From assembly GCF_041927875.1 (NCBI RefSeq), contig NZ_JBHFHN010000003.1: a stretch of DNA of 64,000 nt; one strand, given 5' to 3'. Below are positions 16,629 to 24,661 of this stretch, in pieces. The stretch comes from Paracoccus sp041927875. GTDB lineage: Bacteria; Pseudomonadota; Alphaproteobacteria; Rhodobacterales; Rhodobacteraceae. Within the stretch, counting starts at the first letter, position 1. Every line of letters starts with the position of its first letter. The notes beneath the pieces were generated by a model. That model ran no database searches. It saw only the letters and a list, made by a program, of their open reading frames with translations, and was not told the origin of the DNA. Made by a program: the position numbers and the translations under genes.

Positions 16629-17130
16629 CCGCATCGGTGGGCATGCGTCGTCAGCCGGCGTGCGGCATCAGCGGGACAGCGGAATAATCTGCGGCTGCGC
16701 AGCATCGGCGGGCGCGCCACATTGGCGAATGCGCGGCGTCAGCATGCGCGCGGCGTCGGTGGGCGCGCAGAATTGGTGGGCGGGTCGCATCGGTGGGTGC
16801 AGGGCATCGTCGATCGCGCGGCACCGTCGCGCGCGGGGTCACCAGGCGCGCGGGGTCGGTGGCGCGCAGAATTGGTGAGCGCGCAGCATTGGCGGGCGTG
16901 CAGAATAGGCGAGCGTGCAGAATCGGTGGGTGCGCGGCATCGGCGAGCGTCGGCGATTGCGCGGCGTCAGCAGGTGCACCGCATCGGTGATTTCGCGGCA
17001 TCGGTGGGCGCGCAGAAAGGGTGGCCCGTGGCGCCGGTATGTGCACGGCACCGGCGAGCGCGCAGCATCGGTGATGGCGCGCCATCTGCGGGCGCGCGGC
17101 ATGGGCGGTCGCGCAGCATCGGCGGGCGCA
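16629..17130. repeat. 17-bp minisatellite, about 30 degenerate units
   Basis: Thirty consecutive units with consensus CGGCATCGGTGGGCGCG, mostly exactly 17 bp. Examples: 16867 CAGAATTGGTGAGCGCG, 16884 CAGCATTGGCGGGCGTG, 16901 CAGAATAGGCGAGCGTG, 16918 CAGAATCGGTGGGTGCG, 17114 CAGCATCGGCGGGCGCA. Length exceptions are near 16680 (20 bp), 16853 (14), 16952 (10) and 17030 (16). Since 17 is not a multiple of three, open frames across it are shifting translations of the repeat. The region between lolA and waaA (16204-17468) otherwise holds no gene I can support. Confidence 0.92.
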
Positions 17131-17231
17131 CGGCTTGGAACCGTAGCACGGCGCACAGGCGGGTTATTGCACGATGGGGCGACCGGCCCGGCAACCCCGC
17201 CAACCAAAAACCAACAGCCCCCAGAAAAACC

Positions 17232-17263
17232 CGGAGGGTTCCGGCCCCCGCCAGAACCCTCCG
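17232..17263. other. 10-bp perfect inverted repeat upstream of waaA
   Basis: CGGAGGGTTC (17232-17241) and GAACCCTCCG (17254-17263) with a 12-nt C-rich loop. No U-run follows. It lies between the minisatellite and the waaA promoter region and may be an operator or a transcript end. Confidence 0.55.
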
Positions 17264-17468
17264 TCCCCATGCGCCCCACACTCCGCGCTTGAAACTGGTT
17301 CTGGCCGTCCTGGCCGATGCCTGATTACTAGCCCGGCAGACGATTCGCTTCAACCTCAACATGCTGAAAATGCGTTGTTTTCTGTCAACCGTCCGTTAAC
17401 CCTCGCGCCACCGCTTGAGGGCCGGGCCGACTGGGCCTAGGGTGGCGCGGGCCTTGAAAGGAACGGGC

Positions 17469-18716
17469 ATGGCGGCACCGCGCGTGCATTGGCTGACACG
17501 ATTGCTGGGCAATGGCACGCCACCCTCGCGGGTGGCGCGGTCGCAGGATGCGCCGTCGCGCCTTTGGCTGCACATCGGTGATGACGCCGCCGTGTCGCCT
17601 GCCCGGCGGATCGCGCGCCGGTTGCTGGCGCCCGCAACCGCGCCGCAGGTGATCCTGTCCGTGGCGGCGGGGGTCGATCCGGCGCTCTTGCCCGAAGCGG
17701 GCGCCGATGACCCTCTGGCGCAGGCGCTGCCGCTGGTCGATCCGGCGGCGATGCGCCAACCCGGCTGGGCCGAGGACGCGCTGAACCGCGACCCGCCCGA
17801 TCTGGGGGTGCTGATCGGCGCGCATCCCGATCTGGCGTTGGCCGCGGCCGCGCGCGCCGCCGGTGTCGCGGTGATGGCGGTCGAGGCGCGCTTCGATCCG
17901 CCGCAGGGCTTGGCCTGGCCCTGGCAGCGCGCGGCGCGGCGCGACCAGATCCGGTCGTTCTGCCGGATCCTGCTGGCCGATCGACTGTCGGCGCGGGTGC
18001 TGCGGCGGCTGGACGTGCCTGGCGCACTGTTCGACGTCACCGGCCCGATTGCCGATGTCACCGACCCCCTGCCCTGTGCCGAGACCGAACGCGCGGCGAT
18101 GGCCCAAATCCTGTCGGGCCGCCCGATGTGGGCCGCCATCGACCTGCCCGACAGCGAGATCGAGCCGGTGATCGTCGCCCAGAACGCCGCGCTGCGGCTG
18201 GCGCATCGTCTGCTGCTGATCCTGATTCCCGCCGAGGGCAGCGATATCGACGCCCTGGCCGACCGACTGGCGGCGGCGGGCCTGTCGGTGGCGCGGCGCG
18301 ACCTTGATGAGGATCCACAGGACGACGATCAGGTGCTGCTGGCCACCGACCGCAGCGAATTGGGGCTTTGGTATCGGCTGGCCCCGGTCACTCTGATGGG
18401 TGGCACGCTGACCCCTGATGCCGTCGGCCGCTCACCGATGGAGCCAGCCGCCCTGGGATCGGCCATCATCCACGGTCCCGCCACCGACCGCGCGCCCGAT
18501 GATTACCGGCGTCTGGACACTGGCCGCGCGACGCGCGCGATTGCAGGCCCCGCCGATCTGCCCGACGCCCTGGCCGAGCTGATCGCGCCCGACCGGGCCG
18601 CCGAACTGGCCCATGCCGCCTGGGCGGTGACCTCGGGTGGGGCGGCGGTGGCGGATGTCGTGGCGCAGGACATCCTGACCGAGCTGGCGACCGCCCGGCA
18701 GGCCCGAGGGGGATGA
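17469..18716 (+). CDS. waaA: 3-deoxy-D-manno-octulosonic-acid (Kdo) transferase, WaaA family
   Basis: 415 residues. Shows the GT-B layout of Kdo transferases, with the C-terminal signature SELGLWYRLAPVTLMGGTL and GRSPMEPAALGSAIIHGP near residues 295-345 that binds CMP-Kdo. The N-terminal acceptor half is diverged and lacks the usual membrane-anchored start. It would transfer Kdo onto lipid IVA at the inner membrane. AAAGGA precedes ATG 17469, and lpxK follows after 4 bp, which strongly supports a lipid A role. The divergence leaves open a paralogue with a different acceptor. Confidence 0.82.
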   Translation: MAAPRVHWLTRLLGNGTPPSRVARSQDAPSRLWLHIGDDAAVSPARRIARRLLAPATAPQVILSVAAGVDPALLPEAGADDPLAQALPLVDPAAMRQPGWAEDALNRDPPDLGVLIGAHPDLALAAAARAAGVAVMAVEARFDPPQGLAWPWQRAARRDQIRSFCRILLADRLSARVLRRLDVPGALFDVTGPIADVTDPLPCAETERAAMAQILSGRPMWAAIDLPDSEIEPVIVAQNAALRLAHRLLLILIPAEGSDIDALADRLAAAGLSVARRDLDEDPQDDDQVLLATDRSELGLWYRLAPVTLMGGTLTPDAVGRSPMEPAALGSAIIHGPATDRAPDDYRRLDTGRATRAIAGPADLPDALAELIAPDRAAELAHAAWAVTSGGAAVADVVAQDILTELATARQARGG

Positions 18717-18720
18717 TCTG

Positions 18721-19716
18721 ATGCGCGCGCCCGGTTTCTGGTTCACCCCGCCGCACGCGCCCGGCCTGCGCGCCCGGCTGTTGCAGCCGCTGGGCGCGAT
18801 CTATGCGCAGGCGACGGCGCGGCGGCTGGCGCGCGGGGCCGGTTTGCGGCTGCCGGTGCCGGTGATCTGCGTCGGCAATCTGAATGCCGGCGGCACCGGC
18901 AAGACGCCCACGGTGATCGCGCTGATGCAGATGCTGGCCGCGCGCGGGATCGCGGCGCATGTCGTCAGCCGGGGCCACGGCGGGCGGCTGAGTGGCCCGG
19001 TGCAGGTCGACCCCACGCGCCACGGCGCCGATGACGTGGGCGATGAGCCGCTGTTGATGGCCGCGTTCGGGCCGGTCTGGATCGGCCGCGACCGGGCAGC
19101 GGCGGCACAGGCGGCGGTGGCGGCCGGCGCGCAGGCCATCGTCATGGATGACGGCTTTCAGAATCCCGATCTTGCCAAGGATCTGTCGCTGATCGTCGTC
19201 GATGCGATCCGCGGCTTTGGCAACGGCCTGTGCCTGCCCGCCGGGCCGCTGCGCGAGCCGGTGGCCGTCGGGCTGGCCCGCGCCGATCTGGTGCTGTCGA
19301 TCGGCCCCGCGGCGGCGCAGGCGACCTTTGCCGCCCGGTGGGGCCAGTCCATCGCGCCGCGCCCGCATCTGACCGGGCGCTTGGCGCCGCTGCAAACCGG
19401 CATGGATTGGGCGGGCCAGCGGCTTTTGGCCTTTGCCGGGATCGGCCACCCGGAAAAGTTCTTTGCCACCTTGCGCGCGCTGAATGCCGATCTGGTCCGG
19501 GCCGAGGCGCTGAGCGATCACCAGCCGCTGACCCGCGCGCTGATGGCCCGGATCGAGGCCGAGGCAACTGCGCTGAACGCGCAGATGGTCACCACCGAAA
19601 AGGACGCCGTGCGCCTGCCCGCCGCGTTCCGCATGAAGGTGCTGACCCTGCCCGTGCGGCTGGAAATCGACGATCCCGGCGCCCTTGACGCCGCGCTTGA
19701 TCGGCTTGGGCTTTGA
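18721..19716 (+). CDS. lpxK: Tetraacyldisaccharide 4'-kinase LpxK
   Basis: 331 residues. Phosphorylates the 4' position of the lipid A disaccharide precursor at the inner membrane. The P-loop NAGGTGKT is at residues 56-63, and VMDDGFQNPDLAKDLSLIVVDA contains the family's second conserved motif with catalytic Asp candidates. Starts 4 bp after waaA, forming a two-gene lipid A operon. Ends before a palindromic element that separates it from convergent pncB. Confidence 0.95.
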   Translation: MRAPGFWFTPPHAPGLRARLLQPLGAIYAQATARRLARGAGLRLPVPVICVGNLNAGGTGKTPTVIALMQMLAARGIAAHVVSRGHGGRLSGPVQVDPTRHGADDVGDEPLLMAAFGPVWIGRDRAAAAQAAVAAGAQAIVMDDGFQNPDLAKDLSLIVVDAIRGFGNGLCLPAGPLREPVAVGLARADLVLSIGPAAAQATFAARWGQSIAPRPHLTGRLAPLQTGMDWAGQRLLAFAGIGHPEKFFATLRALNADLVRAEALSDHQPLTRALMARIEAEATALNAQMVTTEKDAVRLPAAFRMKVLTLPVRLEIDDPGALDAALDRLGL

Positions 19717-19734
19717 CCCCGCGCGGGGCGCCGT

Positions 19735-19782
19735 GAGTATTTATAAACAGAAGTAAGCAGCTTCTTCTGTTCACAAATGCTC
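19735..19782. terminator. Palindromic element between convergent lpxK and pncB
   Basis: GAGTATTTATAAACAGAAG (19735-19753) pairs with CTTCTGTTCACAAATGCTC (19764-19782) with two mismatches. It resembles the element at 24601-24647 in position (between convergent genes) and in the GAGTATTT ends. A long stem like this should stop transcription from both sides. Confidence 0.75.
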
Positions 19783-19802
19783 AAGAGCGGCGCTGCAAAA
19801 CG

Positions 19803-21110
19803 CTAGACGACAACCTTGAAGCGCGCCTGATCGCCGACACCGAACACCCGCTTGTATCGGGCGATCTCATCCTTTGGGCCCGTCGCCTTTTCGGGGTTGT
19901 CCGACAGCTTGACGGTCGGGCGGCCATTGGCGGCGACCGCCTTGCAGACCAGGCTGATCGGGGCCAGGGCGTCGCCCGGCACCAGTTCGCGGAAGTCATT
20001 GGTCAAGAGCGTGCCCCAGCCAAAGCTGACCCGCACCCGTCCCGCGAACTGGTTATGCAATTCGGTGATCCGCGCGACATCCAGCCCGTCGGAAAAGATC
20101 ACCAGCTTTTTCGTCGGATCCTCGCCGCGCTCGGTCCACCAGCGGATCGCGGTCTCCGCGCCGGTCGCCGGATCGCCGCTGTCGATGCGAATACCGGTCC
20201 AGCCTGCCAGCCAGTCGGGGGCGTTCTTCAGGAATCCCTCGGTGCCATAGGTATCGGGAAGGATGACGCGCAGATTGCCGTCATGTTCCTCATGCCAGTC
20301 GGCCAGCACGCGATAGGGGGCCTGGCGCAGTTCATCCTCGCTGTCGGCCAAGGCGGCATAGACCATCGGCAATTCGTGGGCATTGGTGCCGATCGCCTCG
20401 ATATCGCGGCGCATGGCGATCAGGCAGTTCGAGGTGCCGGTGAAGGCGCCGCCGCGATCGGCCGGGCCAAGCCCCTCGATCATCGCCTGCACACACCAGT
20501 CCTGCCACAGGAAGGAGTGCCGTCTGCGCGTCCCGAAATCGGCGATCTTCAGCCCGGCAACGCCTTTCAGCGCCTCGATCTTTTCCCAGACGCGGGTCAT
20601 GGCGCGGGCATACAGCACTTGCAATTCAAACTTGCCCATGTCCTTCAGCACCGCGCGCGACCGCAACTCCATGATGATCGCCAGGGCGGGGATTTCCCAC
20701 ATCATCACCTCGGGCCACTTGCCGGCAAAGGTCAGCTCGAACTGGCCGTCCTTCTTTTCAAGGTGATAGGGGGGGAGCTGGAAACCCTCGAACCACTCCA
20801 TGAAGTCGGGGCGGAACATCTGCCGCTTGCCATAAAAGGTGTTGCCGCGCAGCCAGGTGCTTTCGCCGCGCGACAGCCGCAGGCCGCGCGCGTAATCCAG
20901 TTGTTCGCGCAGTTCGGCCTCGTCGATGATCTCGGCCAGGCGGATGGATTTGGTGCGGTTGATCAGGCTGAAGGTGACATCGGTGTTGGGACGGTTGCGA
21001 AACACTGACTGGCACATCAACAGCTTGTAGAAATCGGTGTCGATCAGCGACCGCACGATCGGGTCGATCTGCCATTTGTGGTTATAGACGCGGGTGGCGA
21101 TATCAACCAT
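19803..21110 (-). CDS. pncB: Nicotinate phosphoribosyltransferase
   Basis: 435 residues. Converts nicotinate and PRPP to nicotinate mononucleotide with ATP hydrolysis (Preiss-Handler NAD salvage). Recognised by the YKLLMCQSVFRN start, GTRRRHSFLWQ, the TGTSNCLIAMR segment and the C-terminal SDGLDVARI...FGWGTLLTND motif of type II phosphoribosyltransferases. It begins 3 bp after the pncA stop, so pncA-pncB form an operon for nicotinamide recycling. Full length. Confidence 0.97.
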   Translation of the reverse strand: MVDIATRVYNHKWQIDPIVRSLIDTDFYKLLMCQSVFRNRPNTDVTFSLINRTKSIRLAEIIDEAELREQLDYARGLRLSRGESTWLRGNTFYGKRQMFRPDFMEWFEGFQLPPYHLEKKDGQFELTFAGKWPEVMMWEIPALAIIMELRSRAVLKDMGKFELQVLYARAMTRVWEKIEALKGVAGLKIADFGTRRRHSFLWQDWCVQAMIEGLGPADRGGAFTGTSNCLIAMRRDIEAIGTNAHELPMVYAALADSEDELRQAPYRVLADWHEEHDGNLRVILPDTYGTEGFLKNAPDWLAGWTGIRIDSGDPATGAETAIRWWTERGEDPTKKLVIFSDGLDVARITELHNQFAGRVRVSFGWGTLLTNDFRELVPGDALAPISLVCKAVAANGRPTVKLSDNPEKATGPKDEIARYKRVFGVGDQARFKVVV

Positions 21111-21113
21111 CGG

Positions 21114-21722
21114 TCAACCTTTCATCTGCACGCCGGCCTGGCGCATGTCGTCCTGCGCCCGCGCAAGCGAGCCTTCAAGGTCGATGGCGCGGCACAGATC
21201 CATGCGCACGCTGACCGAAAAACCCAGACGCGCGGCATCGACCGCCGACCAGGCGACGCAGAAATCGGTGGCCAGCCCGACAAAGGTCAGATCGGTCAGG
21301 CCACGGGCGTGCAGGTAACCCTCAAGCCCGGTGGGCGTCACACGGTCGTTTTCAAAGAAGGTCGAATAGCTGTCGATCTGGCGCCGAAAGCCCTTGCGCA
21401 GCACCATGTCGGCGCACGCGACATTCAGCGCGCGGTGAAAGGCCGCGCCCGGCGTGTTCTGCACGCAATGCGCGGGCCACAGCACCTGTGGGCCGTAATC
21501 CATCTGCACCACCTGAAACAGATTGCCGCCCGGATGGTTGTCGGCAAAGGACAGGTGGTCGGCGGGATGCCAATCCTGGGTCAGCACGACGGCTTCGTAA
21601 TCACCCATCAGCGCATTGATGCCGGGGACGATCTCGTTGCCGCGCTCGACCTCCAGCGCGCCACCGGGGCAGAAGTCGTTCTGAACATCGACCACGATCA
21701 AGGCGTGATGGCGTTTCGTCAT
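21114..21722 (-). CDS. pncA: Nicotinamidase
   Basis: 202 residues, cysteine hydrolase (isochorismatase fold) that deamidates nicotinamide to nicotinate. The triad is visible as D12 (VVDVQNDF), K110 and C155 (ATDFCVAW); metal-binding D50, H52 and H56 occur in TQDWHPADH. First gene of the pncA-pncB operon, feeding nicotinate directly to PncB. Length matches the family. Confidence 0.97.
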   Translation of the reverse strand: MTKRHHALIVVDVQNDFCPGGALEVERGNEIVPGINALMGDYEAVVLTQDWHPADHLSFADNHPGGNLFQVVQMDYGPQVLWPAHCVQNTPGAAFHRALNVACADMVLRKGFRRQIDSYSTFFENDRVTPTGLEGYLHARGLTDLTFVGLATDFCVAWSAVDAARLGFSVSVRMDLCRAIDLEGSLARAQDDMRQAGVQMKG

Positions 21723-22036
21723 GGCGGTCCCCCTTTGCGAAAGTCGTAGGGGGGGGCGGAAGGGGCGTCAATGGCGCGCGACCCTGCCGCAGGGGCAAGA
21801 GAGGGCGAAAATCGGGCAAAAAGCGACATGGCAGGTCGAAAACAAGCCAGTTTGATCTTGGCAAGGCGGGGATGCGCCGATTAGGAACCCGATGTTCCGC
21901 GGCGGCGTTTCACGGCGTCGCTATCCGCCCGTGATCGGTCGCGTCGCTTTCGCGGGCCATCGGCCCTGACGGGCCCGGCCCCTGCCCATCGGTCAGCCGC
22001 CGCCCGCACCCGCGCCACTAAGAGGAGGAGTTGCGC
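21723..22036. other. Intergenic region between divergent pncA and the DASS transporter
   Basis: 314 bp without a supportable gene. It should hold both divergent promoters. A short perfect inverted repeat GGAAC-CCGAT-GTTCC occurs at 21884-21898 and may be an operator; a strong AGGAGG ribosome binding site is at 22023-22028. Confidence 0.5.
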
Positions 22037-23620
22037 ATGTCCCTACCTGCCGAAGCCCACCATCAGGGCGAATACGAACGCCCCGATGGCCGTTCCCCGG
22101 CCCGCCTGTGGGCGCTGCGCCTGCTGGGTCTGGCCGTCGCCGGTCTGGTCTGGCTGCTGCTGGGCCAATCCGCCGAAATGTCGCAGGATGCGCGCACCGT
22201 CGCCGCCATCGGCACGCTGATGGCCGTCTGGTGGATGACCGAGGCGATCCCGCTGTCGGCCACCGCGCTGCTGCCGATCTTCGTGATCCCGGCGCTGACC
22301 GACCGCACCGTGGGCCAGGCGACCGCGCCTTACGCCAGCCCCATCGTGTTCCTGTTCCTGGGCGGCTTTCTGATCGCCATCGCGATGGAGAAATGGAACC
22401 TGCACCGCCGCATCGCGCTGCTGACCCTTCGCGCCGTGGGTGTGCAGCCGCGCCGCATCGTGCTGGGCATGATGCTGGCGACCGGCTTTTTGTCAATGTG
22501 GGTATCGAACACCGCCACCACGCTGATGATGCTGCCGATCGGCCTGTCGGTGCTGACGCTGGTGGTGGAACGCAGCTCGCGCCGGCAAGGGGCCGAGGTA
22601 GGCGACCAACTGGCCGATGGCGGGAAGATCACCGAGGTCATCAAGAATCCCGACATCCAGGCCTTTGGCGTCTGTCTTGTTCTGGCGATCGCCTGGGCGG
22701 CCAGCATGGGCGGCCTTGGCACCCTGCTGGGCAGCCCGCCGAATGCCATCGTCGCGGGCTATGCGCGTGACGAACTGGGGCGCGAGATCGGCTTTCTGGA
22801 CTGGATGATCATCGGTGTGCCGCTGGCGCTGACCTTCATCCTGATCGGCTGGGTGCTGATGACGCGCGTGCTGTATCCGTTCAAGCTGGACGAGATCCCC
22901 GGCGGGCAGCAGATGATCCAGGACCAGATCGGCGCGCTTGGCCCGGTCAGCCAGGGCGAACGCATGGTGATGGCGGTCTTCGGTGGCGCGGCCTTCCTGT
23001 GGGTCGTGCCGGGGCTGATCAAAAGCCTGACCGGCACCGATCTGGGCTGGTTCGGGATGCTGAACGACACCGCCGTGGCGATTGCCGCGGGCGTCGCGCT
23101 GTTCATTCTGCCCGGTCGCGGCCGGGGTGAGATGGTGCTGGAATGGAAAGACGCCGAGGACGGCCTGCCCTGGGGCGTGCTCCTGCTGTTCGGTGGCGGC
23201 CTCAGCCTCGCCAATGCCATCGGTGCCACGGGTCTGGACCAATGGTTCGGCGCCCAGGTCTCGGGTCTGGGGACGCTGCCAGTGATCGCCCTTGTCGCGG
23301 CCATCACCCTGCTGATCATGTTCCTGACCGAGGTAACCTCGAACACCGCCACCGCCGCGACCTTCATCCCGGTGCTGGGAGGGGTGGCCCTGGGGATCGG
23401 CACCGACGCGATGACGCTGATCATTCCGGCGGCCTTCGCCGCGACCTGCGCCTTCATGCTGCCGGTCGGCACGCCGCCGAATGCCATCGTCTTTGGCTCG
23501 GGCGTGGTCACCATCGGCCAGATGGCGCGCGGCGGCTTTGTTCTGAACCTGCTGGGCGTGGCGCTGATCACCGGCTTCATCTACCTGCTGGGCGGGCTGG
23601 CCTTCGGCATCAGCTTCTAA
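22037..23620 (+). CDS. DASS/SLC13 family dicarboxylate:sodium symporter
   Basis: 527 residues with about 12 membrane segments. Divalent anion:Na+ symporter family; the two SNT motifs are present (VSNTATTLMMLPIGLSV and TSNTATAATFIPVL), as is the C-terminal MLPVGTPPNAIVFGSG, the family signature. Probable substrates are C4-dicarboxylates such as succinate, but the specificity cannot be read. ATG 22037 has a strong AGGAGG site upstream; a TTG at 22031 is less likely. Single gene. Confidence 0.92.
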   Translation: MSLPAEAHHQGEYERPDGRSPARLWALRLLGLAVAGLVWLLLGQSAEMSQDARTVAAIGTLMAVWWMTEAIPLSATALLPIFVIPALTDRTVGQATAPYASPIVFLFLGGFLIAIAMEKWNLHRRIALLTLRAVGVQPRRIVLGMMLATGFLSMWVSNTATTLMMLPIGLSVLTLVVERSSRRQGAEVGDQLADGGKITEVIKNPDIQAFGVCLVLAIAWAASMGGLGTLLGSPPNAIVAGYARDELGREIGFLDWMIIGVPLALTFILIGWVLMTRVLYPFKLDEIPGGQQMIQDQIGALGPVSQGERMVMAVFGGAAFLWVVPGLIKSLTGTDLGWFGMLNDTAVAIAAGVALFILPGRGRGEMVLEWKDAEDGLPWGVLLLFGGGLSLANAIGATGLDQWFGAQVSGLGTLPVIALVAAITLLIMFLTEVTSNTATAATFIPVLGGVALGIGTDAMTLIIPAAFAATCAFMLPVGTPPNAIVFGSGVVTIGQMARGGFVLNLLGVALITGFIYLLGGLAFGISF

Positions 23621-23648
23621 GCCCCCGGCAGACAGGCTTGAACGGAAT

Positions 23649-23672
23649 GGGCGCGGCGGCTATGCCGCGCCC
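23649..23672 (+). other. 9-bp hairpin directly in front of trhO
   Basis: GGGCGCGGC / GCCGCGCCC with loop GGCTAT; its last base touches the ATG of trhO at 23673. It may end the transporter transcript 30 bp upstream or regulate trhO initiation. No Shine-Dalgarno sequence is visible between it and the ATG. Confidence 0.6.
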
Positions 23673-24602
23673 ATGTCTTATGTCGTCGCCGCCCTTTACC
23701 ATTTCGCCCGCCTTCCCAATGCCGCCGACCGGCGCGCGCCGCTGCTGGCCTTGTGCAAAGCGCAGGGCATCTGCGGCAGCCTGCTGCTGGCCCCGGAGGG
23801 GGTGAACGGCACCATCGCAGGTCCGCGGGCCGGTATCGACGCGGTGCTGGCGCATCTGCGGGGCTGGCCGGGTTTCGCCGGGCTGATCCACAAGGAAAGC
23901 ACCGCCGCCACCGCCCCCTTTGGCCGCATGAAGGTGCGGCTGAAGCGCGAGATCGTCACCATGGGCCAGCCGGACGTGGACCCCACAGCGGCGGTCGGTC
24001 ATTACGTCGCGCCCGAGGACTGGAACGCGCTGATCACCGCCCCTGATGTGGCCGTGATCGACACCCGCAACGACTATGAGGTGGCGATCGGCACCTTTGC
24101 CGGTGCCATCGACCCCGGCACCGCCAGCTTCCGCGACTTTCCCGCCTGGTGGCAGGCCAACGCGCACCGCTTTCACAACAAGCGCATCGCCATGTTCTGC
24201 ACCGGCGGGATCCGCTGCGAGAAGTCGACCAACTATCTGATCGCGCAAGGCGTCGAACAAGTGTTCCACCTGCAAGGCGGGATCCTGAAATACCTCGAGG
24301 AGGTGCCGCAGGACGACAGCCTGTGGCAGGGCGCCTGCTTCGTCTTTGACGAACGGGTCAGCCTGATCCACGGCCTGCGCACCGGCGATCACAGCCTGTG
24401 CCGCGCCTGCCGGCGCCCGCTTGACGCCGCCGACCGTGCCGATCCCCGCTATGAGGAAGGCGTGACCTGCCCGCATTGCGCCGCCACCCAGACCGAGGCC
24501 GACCGCGCCCGTTTCCGCGAACGTCAGCACCAGGTCGCCCTGGCCGCCGCGCGGGGCCAGCGACATATTGGCGCCGCAGTGCCAATTCCTGCGGAGGAGT
24601 GA
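23673..24602 (+). CDS. trhO: tRNA uridine(34) hydroxylase TrhO (rhodanese-domain, YceA family)
   Basis: 309 residues. The family hydroxylates U34 of certain tRNAs on the way to 5-methoxy/carboxymethoxy uridine, with oxygen. N-terminal ferredoxin-like domain (ALYHFARL...CGSLLLAPEGVNGTIAG), then a rhodanese domain with the active Cys at C176 (CTGGIRCEKS), then a C-terminal cysteine cluster (CRACRRPLD...CPHC) that probably binds zinc. Start at 23673 fits the conserved N-terminus although a hairpin abuts it. Confidence 0.93.
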   Translation: MSYVVAALYHFARLPNAADRRAPLLALCKAQGICGSLLLAPEGVNGTIAGPRAGIDAVLAHLRGWPGFAGLIHKESTAATAPFGRMKVRLKREIVTMGQPDVDPTAAVGHYVAPEDWNALITAPDVAVIDTRNDYEVAIGTFAGAIDPGTASFRDFPAWWQANAHRFHNKRIAMFCTGGIRCEKSTNYLIAQGVEQVFHLQGGILKYLEEVPQDDSLWQGACFVFDERVSLIHGLRTGDHSLCRACRRPLDAADRADPRYEEGVTCPHCAATQTEADRARFRERQHQVALAAARGQRHIGAAVPIPAEE

Positions 24603-24647
24603 GTATTTTTGCAAAGAGGAAGCCCCTTCCGCTTTGCCCAAATACTC
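24601..24647. terminator. Palindromic element between convergent trhO and uvrC
   Basis: Arms GAGTATTTTTGCAAAGAGGAAG (22 nt at 24601-24622) and its near reverse complement at 24626-24647 pair with three mismatches around loop CCC. It overlaps the trhO stop and lies 14 bp from the uvrC end. Best-preserved member of the repeat family in the window. Confidence 0.8.
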
Positions 24648-24661
24648 ATCCGCCCCCGCCC

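Noticed and set aside
16629..17130. CRISPR array
   Set aside because: Units are contiguous and degenerate, without unique spacers, and there are no cas genes.
16722..17324. Open frame across the 17-bp minisatellite
   Set aside because: The repeat has a period of 17, so the frame is a rotating translation with no domain; all frames are equally open.
21723..21760. CCCCC...GGGGG inverted repeat just upstream of pncA
   Set aside because: Loop and spacing do not resemble a terminator or known operator; likely composition effect.
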